Positions 8,141 through 17,068 of a DNA stretch of 64,000 nt are shown here, piece after piece. The position numbers were made by a program, and so were the translations under genes. How positions within the stretch are numbered: position 1 is the first letter of the stretch; every line of letters starts with the position of its first letter. This DNA is from Bacillus suaedaesalsae (GTDB lineage: Bacteria; Bacillota; Bacilli; Bacillales; SA4): NCBI RefSeq assembly GCF_016890225.1, contig NZ_JAFELM010000030.1, positions 1-64,000 on the forward strand, given 5' to 3'. Under the pieces are notes generated by a model. The model was not told the origin of the DNA and made no database searches. It was given only the letters and a program-made list of their open reading frames with translations.

Positions 8141-9640
8141 GTGAAATCTAAAAAAAATTCTATCTTCCTTTATATTACTATAGTCATGCTACCTACTATT
8201 ATTTTTAGCTCTTTTTTCACATATAAGGAAATTCATGAAAAACATGAAGAGTTAATAGTAGATGCTGAACGAACTGCTAGCTTATATAAGAATCAACTAG
8301 ATCGACTGATTGGCGAAACCGAGGCTGGCATAGAAATGTTAGCTAAAGTCATAAATACTAAGACTAATAACTTAGATGAAATAAGAACTATTCTAGAGGA
8401 GAGTAACAAAGAAGATCCTCGTTTTGCTGGTTTTTATTACGCGAATGAGAAAGGTGAGTTATTAGCTGGTTCAACTCAAATCTCCGAAAAAATAAATGTA
8501 CTTGAATATGACTTTATTCAAACTGCACTTATTACGAAAAAGTCTAAAATCTCGCCATTAGTAAATAACTACTTAGGGGAAGGAAAACTTCTTTCGATTG
8601 TAACACCCGTTAATAAATCATCTTCAACAGATTCAGGGTTATTACTAGTAAATTTACGAACCGATTATATCCAAAATATTATGCGTGTCCTTACTCCTCA
8701 TAAGCAAATTTCCGTATTGGATCGTAACAATCAAATAATCTTTGAAACAACACATTCAACTATCAGTGGAAATTCTTATAGTGAAACAATTATGGAGTTA
8801 GCTCCTTGGACTATCAAAGTAAAAATCGATGAGCTTTCTAAATACGAAATACTAAAAACAATTCTTTACTACTTCTTTATTCTCTTTATATTAACTAATG
8901 CAGTCTATTTATTAATCAAATATCAATTACTAAGAAAAGATGCAGCCTTTGAAAGAATGCAAAATGAAAGTCAAAAGTTAGAGTTAGTTGGTCAATTAGC
9001 TGCAAGTACTGCCCATGAAATTCGTAATCCATTGACAGGTATAAAAGGTCTTATGAAGTTACTTAGTGAAAAATATACCGATGAACATGATCGGTTCTAT
9101 TTTAGTGTGATCGATGAAGAAATTAACCGTATTAATGAAATAATTAGTGAGTTTTTAGTATTAGGAAAACCTACTGCTGAATTTCTTGATGTTCATGATG
9201 TAAACTCTATTATGAATGAATTACACCCCCTTATACAATCAGAGGCAAACTTATATAATATTCAATTTATCGTTAATATTGATAATACTCCAAAACATAT
9301 TCATTGTGTTAAAGATCATATTAAACAAGTAATCTTGAATCTTGTTAAAAACGCACTTGAAGCAATGAATAATGGTGGACTGTTGACCATTACAACTCAG
9401 ATTAAAAATGGGAATTGTATTATCTCTATTAAAGATACAGGATCAGGAATACCAGAAGATGTATTAGGGAAAATCTTTGATCCATTCTTTACGTTAAAAG
9501 ATACGGGAACTGGATTAGGCTTAGTAGTTTGCAGGCGTATTGTAAACATGTATAACGGAGACATTACGATTAAAAGCACTGAGAAAATTGGAACTGAGGT
9601 TCTTGTAACATTCCCTTTATATGAATCGACTAATTCATAG
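8141..9640 (+). CDS. kinD: Sporulation-type sensor histidine kinase, KinD-like
   Basis: Membrane sensor kinase of 499 residues. Transmembrane segments near 8-25 and about 243-262 enclose an extracytoplasmic sensor region of about 215 residues that looks like a dCache domain. The cytoplasmic part has the H box STAHEIRNPLTGIKG (His292), N box KNALEAM, G1 DTGSGI, F box FDPFF and G2 TGLGL. The H box is the type found in KinA-KinE kinases that phosphorylate Spo0F. There is no adjacent response regulator, as expected for a phosphorelay kinase. Start is GTG at 8141 after AGAGGAG. The kinD assignment rests on architecture plus remembered gene order next to mhqR and is inferred. Confidence 0.75.
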   Translation: MKSKKNSIFLYITIVMLPTIIFSSFFTYKEIHEKHEELIVDAERTASLYKNQLDRLIGETEAGIEMLAKVINTKTNNLDEIRTILEESNKEDPRFAGFYYANEKGELLAGSTQISEKINVLEYDFIQTALITKKSKISPLVNNYLGEGKLLSIVTPVNKSSSTDSGLLLVNLRTDYIQNIMRVLTPHKQISVLDRNNQIIFETTHSTISGNSYSETIMELAPWTIKVKIDELSKYEILKTILYYFFILFILTNAVYLLIKYQLLRKDAAFERMQNESQKLELVGQLAASTAHEIRNPLTGIKGLMKLLSEKYTDEHDRFYFSVIDEEINRINEIISEFLVLGKPTAEFLDVHDVNSIMNELHPLIQSEANLYNIQFIVNIDNTPKHIHCVKDHIKQVILNLVKNALEAMNNGGLLTITTQIKNGNCIISIKDTGSGIPEDVLGKIFDPFFTLKDTGTGLGLVVCRRIVNMYNGDITIKSTEKIGTEVLVTFPLYESTNS

Positions 9641-10028
9641 AGCTGGGACTTAACTAAATAAATCATCCTCAAAGGCGAATATTATCTATATTTTTCTATC
9701 TATTAAACTTTTTTCGTATCCTTTGTTATTTATTAATCAGTTAAGCTGGAAGAACAAGTTCGATCCCTTGCGCTGAAGACACTCGCCGGATACCGCGGGG
9801 AGGAAGCTGAGCCTCCTTAGCTACGCCTGCGGGGTCTCAGCCTTTCCTCTACTTCCCGCAGGAGTCGAGTGTCTTCCACTCCATTCCACTTGTTTTTAAA
9901 AATAGTCTGCAAAAATCAAACAAATCTTAAGCAAAATAAAGACCCGAACTATTAGGTGAAGAATTCATTTAAATATCGCCTAATAGTTCGGGTTTATCAT
10001 TGGATGAAATACTTATGTCCCAGCCTCT
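9641..10028. repeat. Family A MITE-like repeat, complete copy
   Basis: This element fills most of the 487-base gap between the kinase and MFS genes. Its ends are inverted (gagctgggac at 9641; gtcccagcctc at 10017-10027). Inside are a GC-rich core (about 9760-9890, with ccgcggggagg and cttcccgcaggagtcg) and near the right end a 15-bp perfect hairpin, acccgaactattagg pairing with cctaatagttcgggt. Other copies are at 11732, 33157 and 44351. No open reading frame is carried. Confidence 0.85.
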
Positions 10029-10127
10029 ATACTTGTAATCTATAATTTTATATAGAAGAAAATAGAAATTTAGTATAAAAGTGATTATCATTAAGTAGAA
10101 ATTGTATACTTGTAGAGAGGTGAGTTC

Positions 10128-11354
10128 ATGGCAACAGCTGTTACTCCTAAAACAAATGATGTGTCGCAAGAAAATCGAACAGTGTATCATGTTTTATTTA
10201 TCATTTCTCTTTGCCATATGTTAAACGATACGGTGCAATCTGTTGTTCCAGCAATGTTCCCTATTTTAGAGGAAGCCAATCATTTTACATATACGCAGCT
10301 AGGCTTTATTGCATTTACCCTAAACTTAACTTCATCACTCATGCAGCCCGTTGTGGGATTGGTCATTGATAAAAGGCCATTTCCGTACGCATTACCAATT
10401 GGACTTTTAGCATCTATGATTGGTGTTCTTGGTTTGGCATTTGCCCCAAGCTTTGTGTGGATGATTATATCTGTCTTTTTCATTGGAATTGGCTCAGCTG
10501 TTTTCCATCCAGAAGGATCACGTGTCTCCTTTTTGGCTGCAGGGACAAGAAGAGGGCTAGCTCAATCTATTTATCAAGTTGGTGGGAATTCAGGTCAAGC
10601 ATTTGCTCCATTAATCACTGCACTAGTTCTCGTACCTTTAGGGCAATTTGGAGCAATTTGGTTTACTGTCGCCGCAGGCTTAGCTGTTTTTTTGTTACTC
10701 TACATCGCTAAGTGGTATTCAGCTAAGATTCAATCACTACCATTACATACGAAACGTTCAAAAGCAAACAAACAATCTTCTACTAATAAAAAAATGATTA
10801 TCTCGGCTCTAACTCTTTTAGTTCTTCTCGTCTTTGCGAGATCCTGGTACTTATCTGCTATTTCAAATTTTTATACGTTTTTCGCAATTGAACAGTTTGG
10901 AGCAACGATTAAGCAATCACAAGGATATATCTTTTTATTTTTAGTAACAGGTGCGATTGGTACCTTTTTTGGTGGTCCGTTATCAGATAAGATTGGACGG
11001 AAAAATGTTATATTTTTATCGATGATATTAGCAACACCTTTAGCCATTTATTTACCTTTTGCAGGTAAAATAAGTGCCTATTTTATCCTTGCATTCATGG
11101 GCTTCATCCTACTTTCTAGTTTTTCTGTGACAGTTGTATATGCCCAGGAATTATTACCGGGAAAAATTGGTACAGTTTCAGGTCTAATTGTTGGTTTAGC
11201 ATTTGGCATGGGTGCAATTGGCTCCGTAGCTCTCGGTTACTTCGCCGACCATTTCGGAATCGTTACAACTATAACCGCAGTTGGATTTCTTCCTCTTCTT
11301 GGGTTGTTATCCTTTTATTTACCCTCAGATGAGAAACTAAAAGAAACGATGTAA
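10128..11354 (+). CDS. MFS transporter, fosmidomycin-resistance (Fsr) type
   Basis: Major facilitator protein of 408 residues with about 12 transmembrane helices. The N-terminal region HMLNDTVQSVVPAMFPIL, the cytoplasmic loop DKRPFPYALP and the FHPEGSRVSF stretch followed by QVGGNSGQAFAPL are characteristic of the Fsr subfamily, whose E. coli member exports fosmidomycin. GPLSDKIGRKN in the second half is MFS motif A. The start is ATG at 10128 behind GAGGTGA. It is a single gene with a bidirectional hairpin downstream. The physiological substrate is not deducible. Confidence 0.88.
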   Translation: MATAVTPKTNDVSQENRTVYHVLFIISLCHMLNDTVQSVVPAMFPILEEANHFTYTQLGFIAFTLNLTSSLMQPVVGLVIDKRPFPYALPIGLLASMIGVLGLAFAPSFVWMIISVFFIGIGSAVFHPEGSRVSFLAAGTRRGLAQSIYQVGGNSGQAFAPLITALVLVPLGQFGAIWFTVAAGLAVFLLLYIAKWYSAKIQSLPLHTKRSKANKQSSTNKKMIISALTLLVLLVFARSWYLSAISNFYTFFAIEQFGATIKQSQGYIFLFLVTGAIGTFFGGPLSDKIGRKNVIFLSMILATPLAIYLPFAGKISAYFILAFMGFILLSSFSVTVVYAQELLPGKIGTVSGLIVGLAFGMGAIGSVALGYFADHFGIVTTITAVGFLPLLGLLSFYLPSDEKLKETM

Positions 11355-11427
11355 ATTAAAAAGAGTCACACGTAAAAATTAAGGTTTTGGGTCATCTTTC
11401 TGTCAAAGCAATGTAAATCCATAAAAA

Positions 11428-11470
11428 AGCAAGGTAAGTTCTCAAGTGTTGAAGAGATCCTACCTTGCTT
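11428..11470. terminator. Bidirectional terminator
   Basis: agcaaggta (11428-11436) pairs with taccttgct (11461-11469), with A- and T-rich flanks on both sides. It can end the MFS transcript on the plus strand and any transcript of the kinase remnant on the minus strand. Confidence 0.7.
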
Positions 11471-11735
11471 TATTCATTCCCCGCTATTTTATGTATAACT
11501 TGTTTATTTTGATTTGTTGTAGGTAGAGTAATCATCACACTCGTTCCTTTTTGTTCTTCACTATTAATTGTTAATGTTCCGTTATGATTTTGGATAATTT
11601 TCTTACTGACCATAATCCCAAGCCCTGTGCCGCCTGTTTTAGTCGTATAGAATGGCTTTCCTAGCATCGTTAACGTCTCTATTGGAATCAATCCCTACTC
11701 CGTTATCTGCCACTTCAATTGATTCTAAATTATTC
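11470..11735 (-). pseudogene. Histidine kinase remnant, frameshifted and cut off by a repeat
   Basis: Only the C-terminal end of a HATPase domain survives. One frame reads VADNGVGID (the N/G1 region), the next frame reads IPIETLTMLGKPFYTTK then GTGLGIMVSKK (F and G2 boxes). The frames join at a tandem duplication of GATT around 11681-11688: removing four bases restores GVGIPIETL. Upstream coding sequence stops where family A repeat sequence begins near 11735. The residue pattern resembles the KinD/KinE kinases in this window, so it is probably a decayed sporulation-kinase paralogue. Confidence 0.82.
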
Positions 11736-11982
11736 TACCTATTAAATAGTATACTTTTTTCGTTTACTTTGTTATTTATTAATCAGTTAAGTTGGAAAAA
11801 CATGTTCGTTCCATTGCGCTGCAGACACTCGCTTTCCGCTAGTTTTTAAAAATTGCATGCAAAATCTACAAATCCTATTAAAATAAACAAATAAAGACCC
11901 AAACTGTTAGGTGAAAGATTCATTAAAATTTCTCCTAATAGTTCGGGTTATCGTTGGCTGAAATACTTATGTCCCAGCCTCT
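11732..11982. repeat. Family A repeat, internally deleted copy
   Basis: The left flank (attctacctattaaatag, then ttaatcagttaagttgg) and the right hairpin with terminal gtcccagcct match the 9641 and 33157 copies. Most of the GC-rich core is missing: the sequence jumps from cactcgctttccgc to agtttttaaaa. The repeat abuts the kinase remnant on one side and the GGDEF-EAL gene on the other. Confidence 0.8.
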
Positions 11983-11985
11983 TTG

Positions 11986-13902
11986 TTATATCGCTATTTT
12001 ATTGTTCATTAAACTCATAATTTCCTCTGCAGTGATAGGTTTTGAGTACACAAAGCCTTGTATCTTGTGACAACCTAGATTTGACAATATATCTCTTTGT
12101 TCAATTGTCTCAACCCCTTCAGCAATAACACTGAAGTTTAAATTTTCAGCAAGATCGATGATTGTTTTTACTAAGGCAATACCATTCGTTCTTGATTCAA
12201 TTCCTTGGATGAACGAACGGTCTATTTTTAAACAGTTGATCGGAAGCTTTTGTAAATAACTAAGTGATGAATACCCTGTTCCGAAATCATCAATAGAGAT
12301 TTCAATCCCCTTATTTTGTAATTCTTCTAAAAGAGAAATAGTGAATTGAACATCCTCCATTGAGGTGCTTTCTGTTATCTCTATGGTTAAGCAAGTAGGA
12401 TCCATATTTGTTTCTTCTATAATATCTTGAATCATCACACTTAAGTTAACTTGCTTAAATTGTTTAGCTGATAAGTTGACTGATATCGGTACTTCATAGC
12501 CCTCCACTTTCCATCTACTAAATTGCTCACATGCTTTACGAAGTACCCATTCACCAATTTCTTGAATCATACCCGTTTCCTCTGCAATTGGAATAAACTC
12601 TAAAGGCGATACAAATCCCTTAGTAGGGTGGTACCATCGCAGTAATGCTTCCACTCCGACAACGTCATTTGTTAATACATCGATTTGTGGCTGATAATAA
12701 AGAGTAAATTCTTGATTTTCGACTGCATGGCGAAGACTTTTTTGCATTTCAATTCGCTCAATTGTCTCATCCATCATTTCTTTCGAATAGATAAAGTAAT
12801 TATTTTTACCTTCATTTTTTGCTCGATACATCGCTAAATCTGCTTGCTTTAACAAGAATTTGGAATCTGTCGCATGTTCAGGATAAAATGCAATCCCTAT
12901 ACTCGCAGACGTATATAACTGGTGATCACCAATTGAGATCGGTTCTTTAATAATTTGAATAATATTTTGACAAATATTTATTGTCTCGTCCCTCGTTATT
13001 GCATGAGTGATGAGAACAACAAATTCATCTCCACCAAGTCTAAATAAATCGTGATCTGGCAGGAATAATTCTCGTAATTTGTTAGAGACATTAATAAGCA
13101 ATTGATCTCCAGTTGAATGGCCAAGTGTATCATTGATATGCTTAAAGTCATCTAAATCGATTAAAAGAATTGTAATTTGTTTATTTTCATTTTCCTCTTG
13201 AATAAAACGTTCTACAACTTGAGCGTATTTATCACGATTGTATAGTCCTGTTAATTGATCATACTCTGTTAAATCTTTCATTTTTTTATTTGCTAATTCA
13301 TGGGCTGTTATGTCAACTCCATACCCACTAATTTCGATAACTTCCTTTGTAGCAGGATCAAAGATTGGGGTAACGGTATGTTCATAAATATGAGTATCTG
13401 TTTTCACACGAAATTCTACAACATTACCTGTAAAGGCTCGTTCGAAAGGTAAAATGGTTGTTTCGTAGATGTCTTTATGTAAAAACTCTTTAATTGGCAT
13501 ACCTTTTACATTTTCAGTCGTAAGTCCAATTTCTTCTGCCCTTTTCCCTTCATGATATACAACAACCATCTCACCATCAGCATTTTTTTTAATTCGGTAA
13601 AGGAGAGCTGGCAGGATGGATAGTGACTCACGAAACTCATTCACTATCTTAAGCTTTTCTTTTTCAATTAATAATTGAGTATTAGATTGGTTTAGTGCCT
13701 GTCGAATAACAAGATAGACAGTGAAAAAAGATAAAAGAAAAGTTAATAGAAGAAGAACATATATAGTAATGTCAGATGATTTAATTCTATCAGTGCCAAT
13801 TGAAAAAAGAACAAGAAAAAATAAAGCCCCTATTAATAATAGTAGAATGGCAGACTTCCTTAAGATATGATAAAAAGTGGGTTCAGCCTTTTTTATTTTC
13901 AC
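11986..13902 (-). CDS. Membrane PAS-GGDEF-EAL cyclic-di-GMP enzyme
   Basis: Bifunctional c-di-GMP synthase/phosphodiesterase candidate of about 638 residues. Two transmembrane helices (about 15-60) precede a short coiled segment, a PAS domain (about 95-210), a GGDEF domain with intact LGGDEF and an EAL domain with VEALLRW, NLSAKQF, EITEST, DDFGTGYSS, KIDRSF and EGVET. Both catalytic signatures look intact. The RxxD inhibitory site expected before GGDEF is absent (LPDH at that position), so product feedback on synthesis is unlikely. I prefer the GTG at 13902, which has AAGGTGGA at proper spacing, over a GTG at 13914 that lacks one. Confidence 0.93.
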   Translation of the reverse strand: MKIKKAEPTFYHILRKSAILLLLIGALFFLVLFSIGTDRIKSSDITIYVLLLLTFLLSFFTVYLVIRQALNQSNTQLLIEKEKLKIVNEFRESLSILPALLYRIKKNADGEMVVVYHEGKRAEEIGLTTENVKGMPIKEFLHKDIYETTILPFERAFTGNVVEFRVKTDTHIYEHTVTPIFDPATKEVIEISGYGVDITAHELANKKMKDLTEYDQLTGLYNRDKYAQVVERFIQEENENKQITILLIDLDDFKHINDTLGHSTGDQLLINVSNKLRELFLPDHDLFRLGGDEFVVLITHAITRDETINICQNIIQIIKEPISIGDHQLYTSASIGIAFYPEHATDSKFLLKQADLAMYRAKNEGKNNYFIYSKEMMDETIERIEMQKSLRHAVENQEFTLYYQPQIDVLTNDVVGVEALLRWYHPTKGFVSPLEFIPIAEETGMIQEIGEWVLRKACEQFSRWKVEGYEVPISVNLSAKQFKQVNLSVMIQDIIEETNMDPTCLTIEITESTSMEDVQFTISLLEELQNKGIEISIDDFGTGYSSLSYLQKLPINCLKIDRSFIQGIESRTNGIALVKTIIDLAENLNFSVIAEGVETIEQRDILSNLGCHKIQGFVYSKPITAEEIMSLMNNKIAI

Positions 13903-14011
13903 GAATAGGTCCACCTTACATTTAACATTTGTATGGTATCATTCTACTATTAGGTTTTTGTAAAGTAAACGGTTTCTGACTGATTTTATCGATAAATGGC
14001 GAATTTTCAAT

Positions 14012-14932
14012 TTATATGTGCAAAAACATCTTTCCTTCTGCCATGATTATCGCACTTCCACCTACTTTTACTTCTGTTAGATTATCAACTTCTTTTTTAA
14101 TAGTAACTTCAATCTGACTAGGTCTACCCATCTCAATTCCTTGTTCACTAATAAAATGATATTGACCACCTTTTTCCTCTATTAAGTTATGAGTAACTAA
14201 ATAAAAGCCCAACGGCCCACTGGCACTTCCGGTAGCAGGATCTTCGGTTATACCCATTGCCGGTGCAAACATTCTGCTATGTACATTAACCAATGGATTA
14301 TCAGTCTCAAGAGAAAAAACAAAGATATGCTGGGTTTCTTCACTATTTGCAAACTCGTTATTCCAAACATCCAACCTAAATTCAATGTTCTTCATAGCTT
14401 GTAAAGATTTTACTGGAACGTATACAAATGGGATACCTGCAGAAATGATTTCGATCGGCAGATTTGTATGAATGTCATCTTCATTTATCGATAGTAGAGC
14501 AGCCATCGTCTTATTGTTAATGTCCTTATTTACCTTTTGAGGTATTGGTTGAAGCATATCAACCTTTATCACTTTTTCATTTTCTGCATATATATGAACG
14601 GTAATCTGCCCAACATTTTCTTCAAGCTTGATTTCATTATATCCTGCCGTTGTCTTAACAAGCCCTAATGTTGCTAATAAATAGGCTGTTCCAATCGTAG
14701 GGTGACCAGCAAATGGAAGTTCAGTCTTAGGGGTAAATATTCTAAGTTTATAAGAACTTGTACTAAGCTCAGGAGGTAACAAAAATACAGTTTCAGATAA
14801 GTTAAGTTCTTTGGCGATTGTTTGCATTTGTGCAGTAGAAAGTCCTTGTCCATCCATAAAGACTGCAAGTTGATTACCGCCAAATGGCTCGTTCGTAAAT
14901 ACATCTAATAAATAATAATTTAAAGTTTTCAT
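14012..14932 (-). CDS. PhzF family isomerase/epimerase
   Basis: Protein of 306 residues with the two-lobed PhzF/diaminopimelate-epimerase-like fold. The N-terminal YLLDVFTNEPFGGNQLAVF, the Glu in LNLSETVFL (the acid/base residue in PhzF) and GHPTIGTAYLL are seen, and the second lobe has GITEDPATGSASGPL. The start is ATG at 14932 behind AGAGGAG. Members outside phenazine clusters are widespread and mostly of unknown substrate, and no phenazine genes are present. It is a single gene divergent from the ZIP transporter. Confidence 0.9.
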   Translation of the reverse strand: MKTLNYYLLDVFTNEPFGGNQLAVFMDGQGLSTAQMQTIAKELNLSETVFLLPPELSTSSYKLRIFTPKTELPFAGHPTIGTAYLLATLGLVKTTAGYNEIKLEENVGQITVHIYAENEKVIKVDMLQPIPQKVNKDINNKTMAALLSINEDDIHTNLPIEIISAGIPFVYVPVKSLQAMKNIEFRLDVWNNEFANSEETQHIFVFSLETDNPLVNVHSRMFAPAMGITEDPATGSASGPLGFYLVTHNLIEEKGGQYHFISEQGIEMGRPSQIEVTIKKEVDNLTEVKVGGSAIIMAEGKMFLHI

Positions 14933-15033
14933 TCTGTTACTCCTCTCATACCTATTATTAATTTGATTATGTATACTTTAACACGGTACAACATTATAAT
15001 GATAAATATACTCTAAAGTGAAGGTGAGATTTT

Positions 15034-15762
15034 ATGCAGGAAGTTCTGCTCGGTAGTGTATTATCTGCTTTATCTACTGGACTTGGTGCTCTACCTATTC
15101 TTTTTTTATCACAGGTAACCCATAAATGGAGAGATGTTTTACTTGCTTTTACTGCTGGTATAATGATGGCAGCTTCAACAATGAGTCTGATCCCCGAGGC
15201 TATCGCAAGTGGTGGACTAATTCAGCTCACAATCGGATTATTTTTTGGTGTTCTTGTATTAACATTACTTGAGAAAAACATACCTCACATCGACCTTGGT
15301 CATAACAATAAGGGGATTGAAGTAGATCAGAAGGCGGCATTAATTGTTGCAGCCATAACTCTTCATAATATTCCGGAAGGACTTTCAGTTGGAGTAAGCT
15401 ACGCCTCTTCAGTTTCTGAAACAGGTAATCTTATTGCCTTTGCAATCGGACTACAAAATGCACCGGAAGGCTTTCTCGTTGCATTATTCTTAATACAACA
15501 AAAGATTAGTAAATTGCGCGCTTTTATTATCGCGACACTAACTGGAGCTATTGAAATTGTCAGTGCTGTAATCGGCTTCTCGTTAACAAGCTTTGTAACC
15601 TTTTTAGTACCCTATGGATTAGCTTTTGCAGCTGGGGCAATGCTGTTCATTATTTATAAAGAATTAATTCCTGAAAGCCATGGTGATGGTAACGAACGAT
15701 TTGCTACTTATTCCTTTATCGTCGGATTGTTATTTATGGTCATTCTTTTACAATTATTTTAA
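15034..15762 (+). CDS. ZIP family divalent metal transporter
   Basis: Membrane protein of 242 residues with about eight predicted helices. The metal-binding motifs of the ZIP family are clear: HNIPEGLSVGV in the fourth helix and NAPEGFLVALF in the fifth. The cytoplasmic loop between helices three and four is short and holds only IPHIDLGHNNK as a His-containing stretch. It probably imports zinc or another divalent cation (ZupT-like). Start at ATG 15034 after GAAGGTGAG. No metalloregulator box was recognised upstream. Confidence 0.9.
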   Translation: MQEVLLGSVLSALSTGLGALPILFLSQVTHKWRDVLLAFTAGIMMAASTMSLIPEAIASGGLIQLTIGLFFGVLVLTLLEKNIPHIDLGHNNKGIEVDQKAALIVAAITLHNIPEGLSVGVSYASSVSETGNLIAFAIGLQNAPEGFLVALFLIQQKISKLRAFIIATLTGAIEIVSAVIGFSLTSFVTFLVPYGLAFAAGAMLFIIYKELIPESHGDGNERFATYSFIVGLLFMVILLQLF

Positions 15763-15767
15763 AGTTA

Positions 15768-15901
15768 AGGCTCTCTCCATAACTTTATTGCTATTAATCA
15801 TAATCTGGCACCATTCAGCGCTATGCGAAAAGATACCCCGAAACCTTACTAACTACTTATTTTTCTACTTGTTCGAAACCAACAATCTATGATAAAAAAG
15901 T
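15768..15901. repeat. Family B2 short MITE-like repeat
   Basis: About 134 bp with imperfect inverted ends (ggctctctccataac at the left; atctatgataaaaaag at the right) and the internal stretch ataccccgaaaccttacta. Related copies are at 27428-27581 and 34584-34735. It has no GC-rich core and no open reading frame. Confidence 0.6.
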
Positions 15902-15920
15902 CTAAATTAAACTTAAACCA

Positions 15921-15977
15921 AAAAGCCCATGATAAAATGTTCATTTAGGATGAACATTTTATCATGGGCTTTTTTTA
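15921..15977. terminator. Long bidirectional terminator between the ZIP and Spo0E-like genes
   Basis: A perfect 23-bp stem (15921-15943 with 15948-15970, starting aaaagcccatg) around a four-to-seven-base loop, with a run of T on the plus side. It ends both convergent genes and abuts the Spo0E-like stop codon. Confidence 0.92.
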
Positions 15978-16241
15978 TAAATCCTTTATGTCATCAGATG
16001 TTTTGAACGATGGTTTTAAGAAAAAAGTGTAGATGCTATTAAAAGTCTGGTAAACCTTTTTCGTTTTTTGAACAGTAAGTAATTTCTTTTGATATTGAGT
16101 AATGAGTATATCTAACTCTTGGCTACATGCAACCGTCTCCGCACTTGTGAAACCGTTTGCCATAGCAGTATTAATCATTAATTCTCTCTTCCTATCAATC
16201 TCTTTTAATAATAATGATAAATCTTCTGCATCAATCACCAA
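15975..16241 (-). CDS. Spo0E-like aspartyl-phosphate phosphatase family protein
   Basis: Small protein of 88 residues, a predicted helical hairpin. It has the Spo0E family signature SQELD (residues about 40-44) after GFTSAETVACS, and the preceding helix starts LLKEIDRKRELMINTA. Family members dephosphorylate Spo0A~P and delay sporulation. The start is TTG at 16241 with an AAAGGAGG site seven to eight bases upstream. The basic C-terminal tail beyond residue 55 is longer than in the smallest members. Its position among phosphorelay kinases fits a role in the same circuit, but specificity for Spo0A is inferred. Confidence 0.8.
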   Translation of the reverse strand: MVIDAEDLSLLLKEIDRKRELMINTAMANGFTSAETVACSQELDILITQYQKKLLTVQKTKKVYQTFNSIYTFFLKPSFKTSDDIKDL

Positions 16242-16517
16242 TTATAGACCTCCTTTACTCTCAATTATAATGAAGATTTCAACCTACTAAAGCATTATTA
16301 CAAATAATACTAAATATGTAAATAGTATCGCAATATTAGACAAATTTTTCAGTTGTTTTTTTATGAATGATAGCATTTTCTGCAGAATTACAACGTTTCC
16401 TTCTATTTGAGAGTCCTAGTTTCTGTCGCTTTATGTCGAATTTAGAAAGGCCGTTTTTCTTCTACAAACCGTCATGGTAAAATATTTGTAACAGTTGTTC
16501 TTGAAGGAGGAATTTTG

Positions 16518-16940
16518 TTGGAATTTAACGATAGAAAAGCATTAGTTGGCATTGGTCGATTTCGAAACAAAGCAGTTGAATACATAAAGGATCGAAAGAA
16601 AGCAACTGAATTATTAAAACAAGTACAAAAGAAGACAACTTTAGAACATAGTAGAATCGGAACATTCAAAAATCAACTTTTCCTATTAATTGACCTTTAT
16701 CATGATTGGCATTCTGGCAATTATCGTCAACTTCCTTTTAAAACACTCACGATGGTCATTGCTGCTATCCTTTACTTCGTCGTTCCAACAGATATGATTC
16801 CGGATATATTTTTAGGTGCTGGATTTATTGATGACGCGGCTGTTTTAGCGCTTATTCTTAAGCAAATTAGTAATGAGTTAGAGAAATATAAAGTATGGAA
16901 AGATAAACAAACTATTACAACAGATCAAGAGATACTGTAA
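16518..16940 (+). CDS. ykvA: YkvA family protein (DUF1232)
   Basis: Protein of 140 residues. The C-terminal half carries the DUF1232 signature, LPFKTLTMVIAAILYFVVP followed by TDMIPD and GFIDDAAVLALIL, a membrane-associated helical segment of unknown function. The N-terminal half is basic and helical. I take the second of two TTG codons (16518) because GAAGGAGGA is seven bases before it. Name given from domain and remembered position near kinD and mtnD. A clear terminator follows. Confidence 0.85.
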   Translation: MEFNDRKALVGIGRFRNKAVEYIKDRKKATELLKQVQKKTTLEHSRIGTFKNQLFLLIDLYHDWHSGNYRQLPFKTLTMVIAAILYFVVPTDMIPDIFLGAGFIDDAAVLALILKQISNELEKYKVWKDKQTITTDQEIL

Positions 16941-16953
16941 CTAATTTTTGGCA

Positions 16954-16987
16954 AGCAATATGTCATAAGACATTTGCTAGCTTTTTT
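16954..16987 (+). terminator. Terminator of ykvA
   Basis: agcaatatgtc pairs with gacatttgct (one bulge) around ATAA, followed closely by a run of six T. Confidence 0.75.
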
Positions 16988-17068
16988 ACTGTATGAAACT
17001 GAGTAAAACTATTTGCAACTGCTCATGCTAATAGAAAATTAGGTAATTGCGAAATGGAGAGATTTACG

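Noticed and set aside
11652-11849. 65-codon plus-strand frame
   Set aside because: It crosses the kinase remnant (antisense) and into the repeat; no ribosome site or family resemblance.
14012-14932. Phenazine biosynthesis
   Set aside because: Only a PhzF-like protein is present; no other phz genes occur, and lone homologues are widespread with other roles.
16434-16440. Exact Spo0A-box heptamer TGTCGAA before ykvA, and its complement at 26518-26524 before the CheX-like gene
   Set aside because: A 7-mer is expected by chance several times in 64 kb on both strands; no extended match or tandem arrangement is present.
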